Shown: in pieces, positions 8,961-15,672 of the stretch
How positions within the stretch are numbered: the first letter of the stretch is position 1
Layout of the letters: every line of letters begins with the position of its first letter
Origin: Candidatus Fibrimonadaceae bacterium
GTDB lineage: Bacteria; Fibrobacterota; Fibrobacteria; Fibrobacterales; Fibrobacteraceae
DNA length: 42,964 nucleotides
Assembly (NCBI GenBank): GCA_031281265.1
Contig: JAITFO010000048.1
Span: 1-42,964 of the forward strand
Reading direction: 5' to 3'
The notes under the pieces: generated by a model
Databases searched by the model: none
The model's input: only the letters and a program-made list of their open reading frames with translations
Told to the model about the DNA's origin: nothing
Made by a program: the position numbers and the translations under genes

Positions 8961-10000
8961 TACTTCAACACCACTTTCACAGTCTGTTTTTGCGCACCGG
9001 AACTGACAACTGCGTAGTAAATGCCTTGTCTCTGTTTTCCCAAGCTGAGAATCGTTGTTCCGCTGAGTACTTTTTGGCTGAATACCTGCTTGCCTTGCAT
9101 ATCGAACAGAGCTACCGTTGCGTCTTTGCCGGAGGCTATCTGCAAACTGCGGGCAAAATGAATCACGCTCAAACCTACAACTGGTGCTTTGTTGTGGGAG
9201 ATAATCGGCGTATCATCTTCGGAAGACGAACTGTCGCCGCCAATACCGGAAGACGAGCTACCACCAACAACGGAAGACGAGCTACCGCCAGCAACGGAGG
9301 AGCTTGAGGCACCACTAGCGGCGGCTGAGGAAGAGCTGGCAGGATAGACAGGGGTAGAGGTAGGGCAGCCAGTACCGCTACTAGTGCATTCACCGTTCCA
9401 GAATTTATTGGTACCGCTTTTGCAATTTGAAACTTTAGTTTCTGCACCAGTCTCGTCAGACCATATTGTATGGCAATTTGTTTCTGTGCTGCTCCATAGG
9501 CAGCAACCTAAAGCAGTCCTACTGGGATCCCTGCCACCATCAAACGTAGAACAAGTGGCATCGCTATAGCTCGGTGCATTATCCTTGCAATTTTTAATTG
9601 CCGCTTCACAAGTGGCAAATTCTGAATCCATTTTTATTTCAGTACAACCTGTAGACCATTTACACCATTTGCCACAACCAGCACTATACTCCAATGTACC
9701 GCCGTTACCGCTACAAGTTTTGCCATTACCCCAAGGGGCAGCTTCCCATATTGAAGGTCTAGTAGCAAAAGAATACAATTTTCCATCTTTTTTGCAGGCA
9801 GTAATAAGCTGGTCGCAAGTACAATTAGGTTTTGTACATACTCCTGTAACAGAATTGGAATTTTCAGGGCTCATTGAATAACAGGCGGGATCACTGTACT
9901 CACAAGCTGCATAGCTAGTACCTATCATACACTCAGCAGCCCACGCCTGGGAAGCCAAAGCCATAACCGCGAGAAGCGGCAGAGATAGAATTTTTTTCAT
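8960..10000 (-). CDS. Secreted Cys-rich protein with type IX-like C-terminal sorting domain (paralogue 1)
   Basis: A 346-residue exported protein. Residues 1-21 are a clear Sec signal peptide ending ASQAWA. The middle (about 22-215) is rich in cysteine and contains a segment shared with paralogue 2 (SRPSIW/TRPSIW, APWG, CSGNGGTLEYS, GCxKWC). Residues 218-262 are a Ser-rich linker with repeats of SSSSVxGG. The last 75 residues (LQIASGKDATVALFDMQGKQVF to QKQTVKVVLK) match the fold-A C-terminal domains that target proteins to type IX secretion. The ATG at 10000 has GGGAGG eight bases upstream, and a TATATT box lies at 10038-10043. The function of the Cys-rich part is unknown. It heads the metG-cdaA run. 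Confidence 0.82.
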   Translation of the reverse strand: MKKILSLPLLAVMALASQAWAAECMIGTSYAACEYSDPACYSMSPENSNSVTGVCTKPNCTCDQLITACKKDGKLYSFATRPSIWEAAPWGNGKTCSGNGGTLEYSAGCGKWCKWSTGCTEIKMDSEFATCEAAIKNCKDNAPSYSDATCSTFDGGRDPSRTALGCCLWSSTETNCHTIWSDETGAETKVSNCKSGTNKFWNGECTSSGTGCPTSTPVYPASSSSAAASGASSSSVAGGSSSSVVGGSSSSGIGGDSSSSEDDTPIISHNKAPVVGLSVIHFARSLQIASGKDATVALFDMQGKQVFSQKVLSGTTILSLGKQRQGIYYAVVSSGAQKQTVKVVLK

Positions 10001-10069
10001 GGAAATTACCTCCCAGTTAATTTGTCCTATATAAGTAAATATATAAAAAAATTACCGAAAGAGTTGGCG

Positions 10070-10856
10070 ACGTCAACAACTGTTTGCAAAATGAAGCAAA
10101 TTAGCTTTTTTTGGCATATTTTGGTTAAAATTTGTTATATTTGGGGTTATGGCTTATACTTATAAACAGCTTATGGCTTCATTCAAAGAATCGCGTGAGG
10201 AAAGCAAACGCTTCCGACAGGATCTTGCCAAATCAAGTGCAGAGAGCAAACTCTTCTGGCAGAAACTTGCCAAAGAAAGTGCGGAAAGCAGGCGTGAATG
10301 GCGAGAGATAAAGCGATTATCGAGGGAAAGCGATAGACAAATGCAAGAAACTAAGAAAGTTGTTGAAGAAACCAGTAAAGTTGTTGAAGAAACCAGTAAG
10401 AAGGTAAGGGAAGTAAGTATTCAGCTTGGCGGTATAAGCAGTAGCAATGGCATGTATGCGGAGGAATATTTTTTTGATTCGCTGGAAAAAAAGATGGAAT
10501 TTGCTGGAATTAAATTTGACGATATTAGCAAGGATTTCAAACTTTTGAGAAAAACCCCTGATGGCAAAAGAGTTGAAGACCAGTTTGATATAGTTATGCT
10601 CAATGGCAATACGGTGGCTTTGATAGAGATTAAATACAAAGCGAGAAAAGATGACCCTAATGAAATGGTAAGCCAGAAAGTTTCCAATTTCAGGTTTTTG
10701 TTCCCTGAATATGCAAAGCACAAGATTTATTTGGGCTTGGCTGGTTTTTCTTTTGAAAAGAGTGCAGTCAAAAAAGCCAAAGAACTCGGTATAGGTTTGC
10801 TTAAACAAGTAGGCGAAACAGTAGAATGCAAGACTAGCTGGGTTAAGGCATATTGA
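10070..10856 (+). repeat. Duplicated block, copy A: promoter plus nuclease-like gene
   Basis: From ACGTCAACA at 10070 to the stop codon, this region is nearly the same as 13961-14738. The match covers about 80 bp of upstream DNA, including a TATATTTG box and a T-rich tract, and the whole gene apart from indels in the coiled-coil part. The two copies are direct repeats about 3.9 kb apart. Confidence 0.85.
10149..10856 (+). CDS. Coiled-coil protein with PD-(D/E)XK nuclease-like domain (copy A)
   Basis: A 235-residue protein. Residues 5-95 are a long, charged coiled coil (repeats of ESRxES and KVVEETS). Residues 100-235 form a restriction-endonuclease-like domain: MYAEEYFFDSL, then EDQFDIVML, then VALIEIKYKA, which supplies the D and E-x-K of a PD-(D/E)XK active site. 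This layout resembles DUF3782-type proteins, whose role is not established. A 21-bp unit is repeated in tandem at 10356-10376 and 10377-10397, adding one VVEETSK to the coil compared with copy B. There is no Shine-Dalgarno sequence; TATATTTG lies seven bases before the ATG. Nuclease activity is inferred. Confidence 0.85.
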   Translation: MAYTYKQLMASFKESREESKRFRQDLAKSSAESKLFWQKLAKESAESRREWREIKRLSRESDRQMQETKKVVEETSKVVEETSKKVREVSIQLGGISSSNGMYAEEYFFDSLEKKMEFAGIKFDDISKDFKLLRKTPDGKRVEDQFDIVMLNGNTVALIEIKYKARKDDPNEMVSQKVSNFRFLFPEYAKHKIYLGLAGFSFEKSAVKKAKELGIGLLKQVGETVECKTSWVKAY

Positions 10857-10877
10857 GGCAACCCGAAGGGTTGCCTC
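10855..10877. terminator. Strong hairpin between convergent genes
   Basis: A perfect 10-bp stem, GAGGCAACCC and GGGTTGCCTC, with a three-base loop. Read on the minus strand the loop is C-TTCG-G, a very stable tetraloop, and it lies seven bases after the stop of paralogue 2. There is no T run. Copy B of the nuclease gene has no such hairpin after it, so the hairpin probably belongs to the secreted-protein gene. Confidence 0.6.
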
Positions 10878-10883
10878 AGGAGA

Positions 10884-11852
10884 TTATTTCAACACAACTT
10901 TAACGGTCTGCTTTTGCGAGCCGGATTTTACTACCGCATAGTAAACGCCCTGTCTCTGCTTTTCCAAGCTGATGGAGCTATTGCCAGCGGCTACTTTGCT
11001 GCTGAATACTTTTGCGCCAGTCATGCTGAACAATTCCACCGTTGCATTTCTATCAGAGATGATATGCAAGATATTTCCATTTGGAACAATTGTCAAGCCA
11101 ACAGAACGCCCGCTTACGATAATTGGGGTATCACCGCCACAATTAGAGCCAGCAGGTCTATTTCCTGGAGGCAGATTGCAAACAGGGCATGAACTGACTA
11201 TTGTACCGCCTTCGCATCCTGTACTGCTTAGAGCATAGCAGCCACCACTTAAGCAACCATATTGGTTAGCAGGGTTTAATTCGCAAGGGCCATAATTGCA
11301 GAATTGATCGCCGCCGGGGGGAGGGTTAGGAGGATTGGGATTGCTACCGCTACAAGTGCTAGTGGTAAATGTCTTATCCGCTGGGCAATTTGCTTCTGCT
11401 TGTGCACAAGTAGTAGTTGGGTCTCCATATATACCATCCGGATCCGGTTTTATTTCGTTACAACCAGTATCGTATTGACACCATTTGTTGCAACCATCGC
11501 TATATTCTAATGTACCGCCGTTACCGCTACACGTAACATTTTCGCCCCAAGGAGCAGCAGTCCAAATTGAGGGTCTGCTAGTAAAAGAATAAAGTTTCCC
11601 ATCTTGTTTGCAGGCCGGGATAATATCATCATTACATTTACAGAGAGTAGTATTAGAAATAGTAGTATTCTGACTGCCTCTGCATTTGGTCCCATCCTGT
11701 GGAACATTGGTATACTCTTCGGTAAGTTCAAAACATCCAGACGGATATTCGCAACCTACTATTGATTTACCATTGTAGGAACACGCAGCACCCCACGCTT
11801 GTGAAACCATTAAACCCATTGCCAGGATTGGCAATAATAGAACTCTCTTCAT
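10884..11852 (-). CDS. Secreted Cys-rich protein with type IX-like C-terminal sorting domain (paralogue 2)
   Basis: I chose the ATG at 11852, giving 322 residues, because it has GGAGG seven bases upstream and opens a good signal peptide (MKRVLLLPILAMGLMVSQAWG). The longer open frame to 11951 runs through the promoter and ribosome site. The middle holds many cysteines and, in part, the segment shared with paralogue 1 (RPSIW, APWG, CSGNGGTLEYS, CNKWCQYDTGC). It then diverges into a Pro/Asn-rich linker and a second Cys cluster. The last 70 residues match the sorting domain of its neighbours, ending QKQTVKVVLK. The 5' end and leader are almost identical to paralogue 3. Function is unknown; surface or extracellular location is inferred. 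Confidence 0.82.
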   Translation of the reverse strand: MKRVLLLPILAMGLMVSQAWGAACSYNGKSIVGCEYPSGCFELTEEYTNVPQDGTKCRGSQNTTISNTTLCKCNDDIIPACKQDGKLYSFTSRPSIWTAAPWGENVTCSGNGGTLEYSDGCNKWCQYDTGCNEIKPDPDGIYGDPTTTCAQAEANCPADKTFTTSTCSGSNPNPPNPPPGGDQFCNYGPCELNPANQYGCLSGGCYALSSTGCEGGTIVSSCPVCNLPPGNRPAGSNCGGDTPIIVSGRSVGLTIVPNGNILHIISDRNATVELFSMTGAKVFSSKVAAGNSSISLEKQRQGVYYAVVKSGSQKQTVKVVLK

Positions 11853-11941
11853 AATATAACCTCCAGAAAGTGAAATTCCTTTATGGTTATAAATATAAAC
11901 TAAAAAAATGACAAAAGAATTACTTTTCTTACGTTTCGCGT

Positions 11942-11971
11942 AAAAAATCACAGCTTTTTGACAAAAAGCTG
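11942..11971 (-). terminator. Terminator-like hairpin downstream of paralogue 3
   Basis: CAGCTTTTT and AAAAAGCTG form a 9-bp stem (11951-11971) with a three-base loop. On the minus strand it is followed by TGATTTTTT, as expected for a factor-independent terminator of the gene at 12035-12931. It lies just upstream of the promoter of paralogue 2. Confidence 0.6.
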
Positions 11972-11990
11972 GAAAAACACCAAGATTTTA

Positions 11991-12023
11991 ACCGTTTACA
12001 TACTTTACATATATGTAAACGGT
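11991..12023. repeat. 11-bp perfect inverted repeat
   Basis: ACCGTTTACAT at 11991-12001 and ATGTAAACGGT at 12013-12023 are exact inverse copies around an 11-base AT-rich spacer. The repeat lies 11 bases beyond the stop of paralogue 3. It could be an extra 3' hairpin, or a binding site for a dimeric regulator. Confidence 0.6.
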
Positions 12024-12034
12024 GTATTACAATA

Positions 12035-12931
12035 CTACTTCAATATCACTTTCACAGTCTGCTTTTGCGAGCCTGATTTCACCACCGCGTAGTAAACGCC
12101 TGTTTTCTGATTTACTAAGCTGATGGTCGTTGTTCCGCTAAATACCTTCTGACCGAATACCTGTTTGCCGTGCATATCAAACAGAGCTACCGTTGCATCT
12201 TTGTCGGAGGCTATCTGCAAATTGCGGGCAAAGCTAACCACATTCAAACCTGTGACAGGTGCCTTGTTGTAAGATATGATTGGGTCTGTATCGCCGCTAG
12301 AGGAGCTTCCACCGGAGGAAGAACTCGGTTGTGGTTGGCCGCCGCCAACTGGTACACCACTATAGTCTGTGCATTGCTTGTTATCACCACTACCCATTGT
12401 TGTTTTATTGACATCAGTGTATAATTGACCAGCAGGGCAATCGTTAATAAGCTGAGTGCAAGTGCAACGAGTTCCAGTAGGTGAGCAAGTAGCAGATTCT
12501 CCCTCCCCAATAGAGGAATACTGAGTAGAAAGTGCCATGCAACCCCATGGCTGTTGACAGAATACCTGTTTGGTGCCCCCATTCTTACATTCGCCTTCGC
12601 CTACATCTTCAAGAGGGTCGAATGTTGGCGTACCGCTTACAGTGGCGAAACTCGTACAGTCGAAACTATAATCGTCTTTCTGCTTGGCTGAGAGATCCCC
12701 AGCAGGGGCTTGGCGCAAACCCGCACCACAAGCCGTAGCTCTAGCAGCACAAGTTTGGCTTGAATCAGGATTAGCCGAAAGCTTCCAGCAATTTGTGGTA
12801 AGGGTTGGGGCGTCCCATGCGCAAAGGTAGTTGATGGCTTTATTGCCACTAGTACACTCCACTGCCGCCGCCCCTGCTTGTGAAACCATTAAACCTATTG
12901 CCAGAATTGGCAACAATAGAACTCTCTTCAT
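12035..12931 (-). CDS. Secreted Cys-rich protein with type IX-like C-terminal sorting domain (paralogue 3)
   Basis: I chose the ATG at 12931, giving 298 residues. GGAGG lies upstream and the signal peptide (MKRVLLLPILAIGLMVSQAG) nearly matches paralogue 2; the extension to 12991 crosses the promoter and leader. The Cys-rich middle has little in common with paralogues 1 and 2, apart from a short CTCTQLINDC-type piece similar to paralogue 1. A Ser/Gly linker (SSSSGGSSSSGD) leads into the C-terminal sorting domain (LQIASDKDATVALFDMHGKQVF), which is closest to paralogue 1. Signal peptide and tail are thus constant and the middle differs. Function is unknown. Its leader carries the same box, TATATTTTATAACC, as paralogue 2. 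Confidence 0.82.
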   Translation of the reverse strand: MKRVLLLPILAIGLMVSQAGAAAVECTSGNKAINYLCAWDAPTLTTNCWKLSANPDSSQTCAARATACGAGLRQAPAGDLSAKQKDDYSFDCTSFATVSGTPTFDPLEDVGEGECKNGGTKQVFCQQPWGCMALSTQYSSIGEGESATCSPTGTRCTCTQLINDCPAGQLYTDVNKTTMGSGDNKQCTDYSGVPVGGGQPQPSSSSGGSSSSGDTDPIISYNKAPVTGLNVVSFARNLQIASDKDATVALFDMHGKQVFGQKVFSGTTTISLVNQKTGVYYAVVKSGSQKQTVKVILK

Positions 12932-12985
12932 AACATAACCTCCAGAAAGTGAAATTCCTTTATGGTTATAAAATATATAAAAAAT

Positions 12986-13009
12986 TGACAAAAGGATGAC
13001 TTTTTGTCA
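12986..13009 (-). terminator. Terminator-like hairpin downstream of cbiM
   Basis: TGACAAAA and TTTTGTCA form an 8-bp stem with an 8-base loop. On the minus strand it starts four bases after the cbiM stop and is followed by ATTTTTTA. The stem is AT-rich, so its strength is doubtful. It also lies just upstream of the promoter of paralogue 3. Confidence 0.5.
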
Positions 13010-13013
13010 TTTT

Positions 13014-13925
13014 TTAGGAAAAAAGCCGTTTTTTTGCTGTGGAAATCACAAAAGCGGTGAAAATTGCTAGCAAAAAGGTCAAAATTCCGCCCAAAATGCC
13101 CGCGATAGAGGTTCCAAAACCTTCTTCGTTTATAATAGGCTCCCTTACCTCAAATTGGGTTATTCCGGTTATTTTTTCAAGTGCCCATTCAAGCCCGTCC
13201 GGGTTTGAGGACGCGAAGATGGATAAAGCTCCGGCGGCTATCAACGCTGCAACGGCGAATACGGCAATGGCTGCATTGTTGGGGGAGTTTTCTATAACTT
13301 CCGGGCGCATTTTATGGACAAAGCAGAGAATGGCAGCGGTTGCAACGCCTTCTGCAACGCCAATTGCCAAGTGAATGGGCTGCATCAAAAGCACAAAGGA
13401 AGAGAAAGAGAGTTCAACTATGCCGGAAGCCAGGGTTTCCAGCACCACGCAGAACGCGCCGATTTGCAGGGCTATAATCGCCGCAGAGATAGAGGCTATG
13501 GTTAGTCTGCTCGGCGTTATGCCATTTTTTATAAACGGCTTGAAAATCAGCGGGTAAATTATAAGGCAGGGCACAACGCCCATGTTAAAGATGTTGCACC
13601 CAAGGGCGAGCAAACCGCCATCTGCAAAGAACAGACATTGAATTATGAGTATTGCGGACATGGAGAGGAGTGCGGGTGCGCTTCCTATCATGGCGGCAAG
13701 CAAAATTCCGCCGCTTAAATGCCCGCTTGAGCCGGTTGCAGGTATTGTGAAATTGAGCATCTGCACGGCAAAAACAAAAGCACCCATAACGCCCATCATG
13801 GGAACTTTCTTTTCGCAGAGGTCATCTCTTTTTACTTTAGCAACCGAATAAGCGATGGCTGCTGTGCTAACAATGCACATAGTGCTTCCCACAACAGGTG
13901 ATAATAATGCGTCCGCTATATGAAT
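13014..13925 (-). CDS. cbiM: Cobalt/nickel ECF transporter substrate-binding membrane protein CbiM with PDGLE domain
   Basis: An integral membrane protein of the CbiM family, the metal-selecting subunit of cobalt or nickel ECF transporters. The family's N-terminal metal-binding stretch appears as HIADALLSPVVG, and six or seven hydrophobic helices follow, including SGHLSGGILLAAMIGS. The C-terminus has SSNPDGLEWALEKITG, the PDGLE domain that in many species is a separate CbiN-like partner, so this is a fusion. The cbiO and cbiQ genes are not in the window. The start is a problem. Family members begin M-HIAD, but here that codon is ATT (13925-13923). The open frame runs back to a TTG at 13967, which falls in a likely -35 box. 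I favour ATT, tentatively. Confidence 0.85.
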   Translation of the reverse strand: MHIADALLSPVVGSTMCIVSTAAIAYSVAKVKRDDLCEKKVPMMGVMGAFVFAVQMLNFTIPATGSSGHLSGGILLAAMIGSAPALLSMSAILIIQCLFFADGGLLALGCNIFNMGVVPCLIIYPLIFKPFIKNGITPSRLTIASISAAIIALQIGAFCVVLETLASGIVELSFSSFVLLMQPIHLAIGVAEGVATAAILCFVHKMRPEVIENSPNNAAIAVFAVAALIAAGALSIFASSNPDGLEWALEKITGITQFEVREPIINEEGFGTSIAGILGGILTFLLAIFTAFVISTAKKRLFS

Positions 13926-13938
13926 ATCCGTACCCTCG

Positions 13939-13967
13939 TTTATGGGGAAAGTAGAAAACAACGTCAA
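13939..13967 (-). promoter_or_regulatory. cbiM: Candidate cbiM promoter
   Basis: On the minus strand TTGACG (13967-13962), a 17-base spacer and CATAAA (13944-13939) make a plausible housekeeping promoter, followed by GAGGGT and then the ATT proposed as the cbiM start. The -35 box lies inside the left edge of the duplicated nuclease block (copy B), so the cbiM promoter may have been formed when that block arrived. Confidence 0.4.
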
Positions 13968-14738
13968 CAGCTGTTTGCAAAATGAGGTTAATTCGTTTTT
14001 TTTGGCATATTCTGGTTAAAATTTGTTATATTTGGGGTTATGGGCAAGACAGCAACCTATACTTATGAACAGCTTATGGCTTCATTCAAAGAATCGCGTG
14101 AGGAAAGCAAACGCTTCCGGCAGGAACTTGCCAAAGCAAGTGCGGAAAGAAGGCGCGAAAGTGCGGAAAGCAGACGCGCAAGAGCGGAAAGTAGGCGTGA
14201 ATGGCGAGAGATAAAGCGATTATCGAGGGAAAGCGATAGACAAATGCAAGAAACTAAGAAAGTTGTTGAAGAAACCAGTAGGAAGGTAAGAGAAGTAAGT
14301 ATTCAGCTTGGCGGCATAAGCAGTAGCAATGGCATGTATGCAGAGGAATATTTTTTTGATTCGCTGGAAAAAAAGATGGAATTTGCTGGAATTAAATTTG
14401 ATGATATTAGCAAGGATTTCAAACTTTTGAGAAAAACCCCTGATGGCAAAAGAGTTGAAGACCAGTTTGATATAGTTATGCTTAACGGCAATACGGTGGC
14501 TTTGATAGAGATTAAATACAAAGCGAGAAAAGATGACCCTGTGGAAATGGTAGACCAGAAAGTTTCCAATTTCAGGTTTTTGTTCCCTGAATACGCAAAG
14601 CACAAGATTTATTTGGGCTTGGCTGGTTTTTCTTTTGAAAAGAGTGCAGTCAAAAAAGCCAAAGAGCTCGGTATAGGTTTGCTTAAACAAGTAGGCGAAA
14701 CAGTGGAATGTAAGACTAGCTGGGTTAAGGCATATTAA
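13961..14738 (+). repeat. Duplicated block, copy B: promoter plus nuclease-like gene
   Basis: Direct repeat of 10070-10856. Upstream DNA matches over about 80 bp with a handful of differences and keeps the TATATTTG box. The left edge falls within the 5' region of the divergent cbiM gene. The right edge is at or just after the stop codon, since the strong hairpin after copy A is not present here. Confidence 0.85.
14040..14738 (+). CDS. Coiled-coil protein with PD-(D/E)XK nuclease-like domain (copy B)
   Basis: A 232-residue near-twin of the protein at 10149. The nuclease-like domain is almost identical, with EDQFDIVML and VALIEIKYKA intact; I see only a few substitutions, such as DDPVEMVDQKV for DDPNEMVSQKV. 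The N-terminal coil differs in length and content: an Arg-rich tract (ERRRESAESRRARAESRREW) replaces part of copy A, and only one VVEETS unit is present. The first residues also differ (MGKTAT). TATATTTG lies seven bases before the ATG and there is no Shine-Dalgarno site. The Sua5 gene starts seven bases after the stop, so read-through into it is likely. Role unknown. Confidence 0.85.
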   Translation: MGKTATYTYEQLMASFKESREESKRFRQELAKASAERRRESAESRRARAESRREWREIKRLSRESDRQMQETKKVVEETSRKVREVSIQLGGISSSNGMYAEEYFFDSLEKKMEFAGIKFDDISKDFKLLRKTPDGKRVEDQFDIVMLNGNTVALIEIKYKARKDDPVEMVDQKVSNFRFLFPEYAKHKIYLGLAGFSFEKSAVKKAKELGIGLLKQVGETVECKTSWVKAY

Positions 14739-14745
14739 AAACGGA

Positions 14746-15672
14746 ATGATTCATATATCAATTGAAAAGGCTGCGGAGATTTTAAAGCGGAACGGAATAG
14801 TGGCAATTCCAACGGAGACGGTTTATGGGCTTGCTGGCAACGCTTTGAACGAAACCGCTGTGGCTAAAATTTTCGCGGCAAAGGAACGCCCTTTTTTTGA
14901 CCCTTTAATTGTGCATATAGCGGAATTTGGCGAGCTTGAAAATTTGGCGGCGGAAATTCCCCAAAACGCGAAATTGCTTGCGGAAAAATTCTGGCCGGGG
15001 CCGTTGACACTCGTTTTGCCAAAAAAGGAAAGAGTCCCCGACCTTACAACCGGTGGGCTTTCCACGGTAGCTGTTAGAATGCCAAAAAAACAAATTACAA
15101 GAGACTTGATAAAACTCGCTGGTTTTCCGCTCGCAGCCCCAAGCGCAAATATGTTCCAGCACCTAAGCCCAACAAACGCGGAGCACGTCGCTGAGCAGTT
15201 GAGCGGGCGAATAGATGGCATTGTGGATGGGGGAGTCTGCGAAATAGGAATTGAAAGCACCGTGGTAGGTTTTGAAAACGCTCTGCCAGTGATTTACAGA
15301 CCGGGAGCTGTGACTTATGAAATGATAGCGGAGATTTCTCAACTAGACAAGAGTGTAGGAAACGCCTCACCAGGAATGTTAGAAAAGCATTACAGCCCAA
15401 ATACTTCGCTTTGCTTGGAGTTGCCCGGCGAAGTTCCGCCAAATTCCGGCTTGCTCGCTTTTGGAGAATTGCCAGCAAATGCAAATGGTTTTGCTAAAAT
15501 TTTTAATCTTTCGCAAAATGCAAACCCAACCGAAGCCGCTGCGAATTTATATGGGATGTTGCACAAATTGGATTCTTGCGGTTTGGATAAAATTTTTGCT
15601 ACACTCCTGCCGGAGACGGGTTTGGGCAATGCTATTAACGATAGGCTGCTCAAGGCCCGTGGCATTGCTTGA
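14746..15672 (+). CDS. L-threonylcarbamoyladenylate synthase, Sua5 type
   Basis: Makes threonylcarbamoyl-AMP from threonine, bicarbonate and ATP, the first step of the t6A37 modification of ANN-decoding tRNAs. Residues 1-190 are the YrdC fold: [44 protein letters not shown], and [18 protein letters not shown]. Residues about 215-308 are the extra Sua5 domain, joined by the usual linker [11 protein letters not shown]. At 308 residues it is the long Sua5 form rather than the short TsaC form. It lies seven bases after nuclease copy B. Its last 23 bp overlap the convergent end of secA. Confidence 0.93.
   Translation: MIHISIEKAAEILKRNGIVAIPTETVYGLAGNALNETAVAKIFAAKERPFFDPLIVHIAEFGELENLAAEIPQNAKLLAEKFWPGPLTLVLPKKERVPDLTTGGLSTVAVRMPKKQITRDLIKLAGFPLAAPSANMFQHLSPTNAEHVAEQLSGRIDGIVDGGVCEIGIESTVVGFENALPVIYRPGAVTYEMIAEISQLDKSVGNASPGMLEKHYSPNTSLCLELPGEVPPNSGLLAFGELPANANGFAKIFNLSQNANPTEAAANLYGMLHKLDSCGLDKIFATLLPETGLGNAINDRLLKARGIA

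Noticed and set aside
10317-10808. Minus-strand ORFs opposite both nuclease copies (also 14220-14690)
   Set aside because: They look conserved only because the two plus-strand genes are duplicates; the products show no domain.
12932-14039. A cobalamin riboswitch near cbiM
   Set aside because: The leader of cbiM is too short and no B12-box-like sequence was seen.
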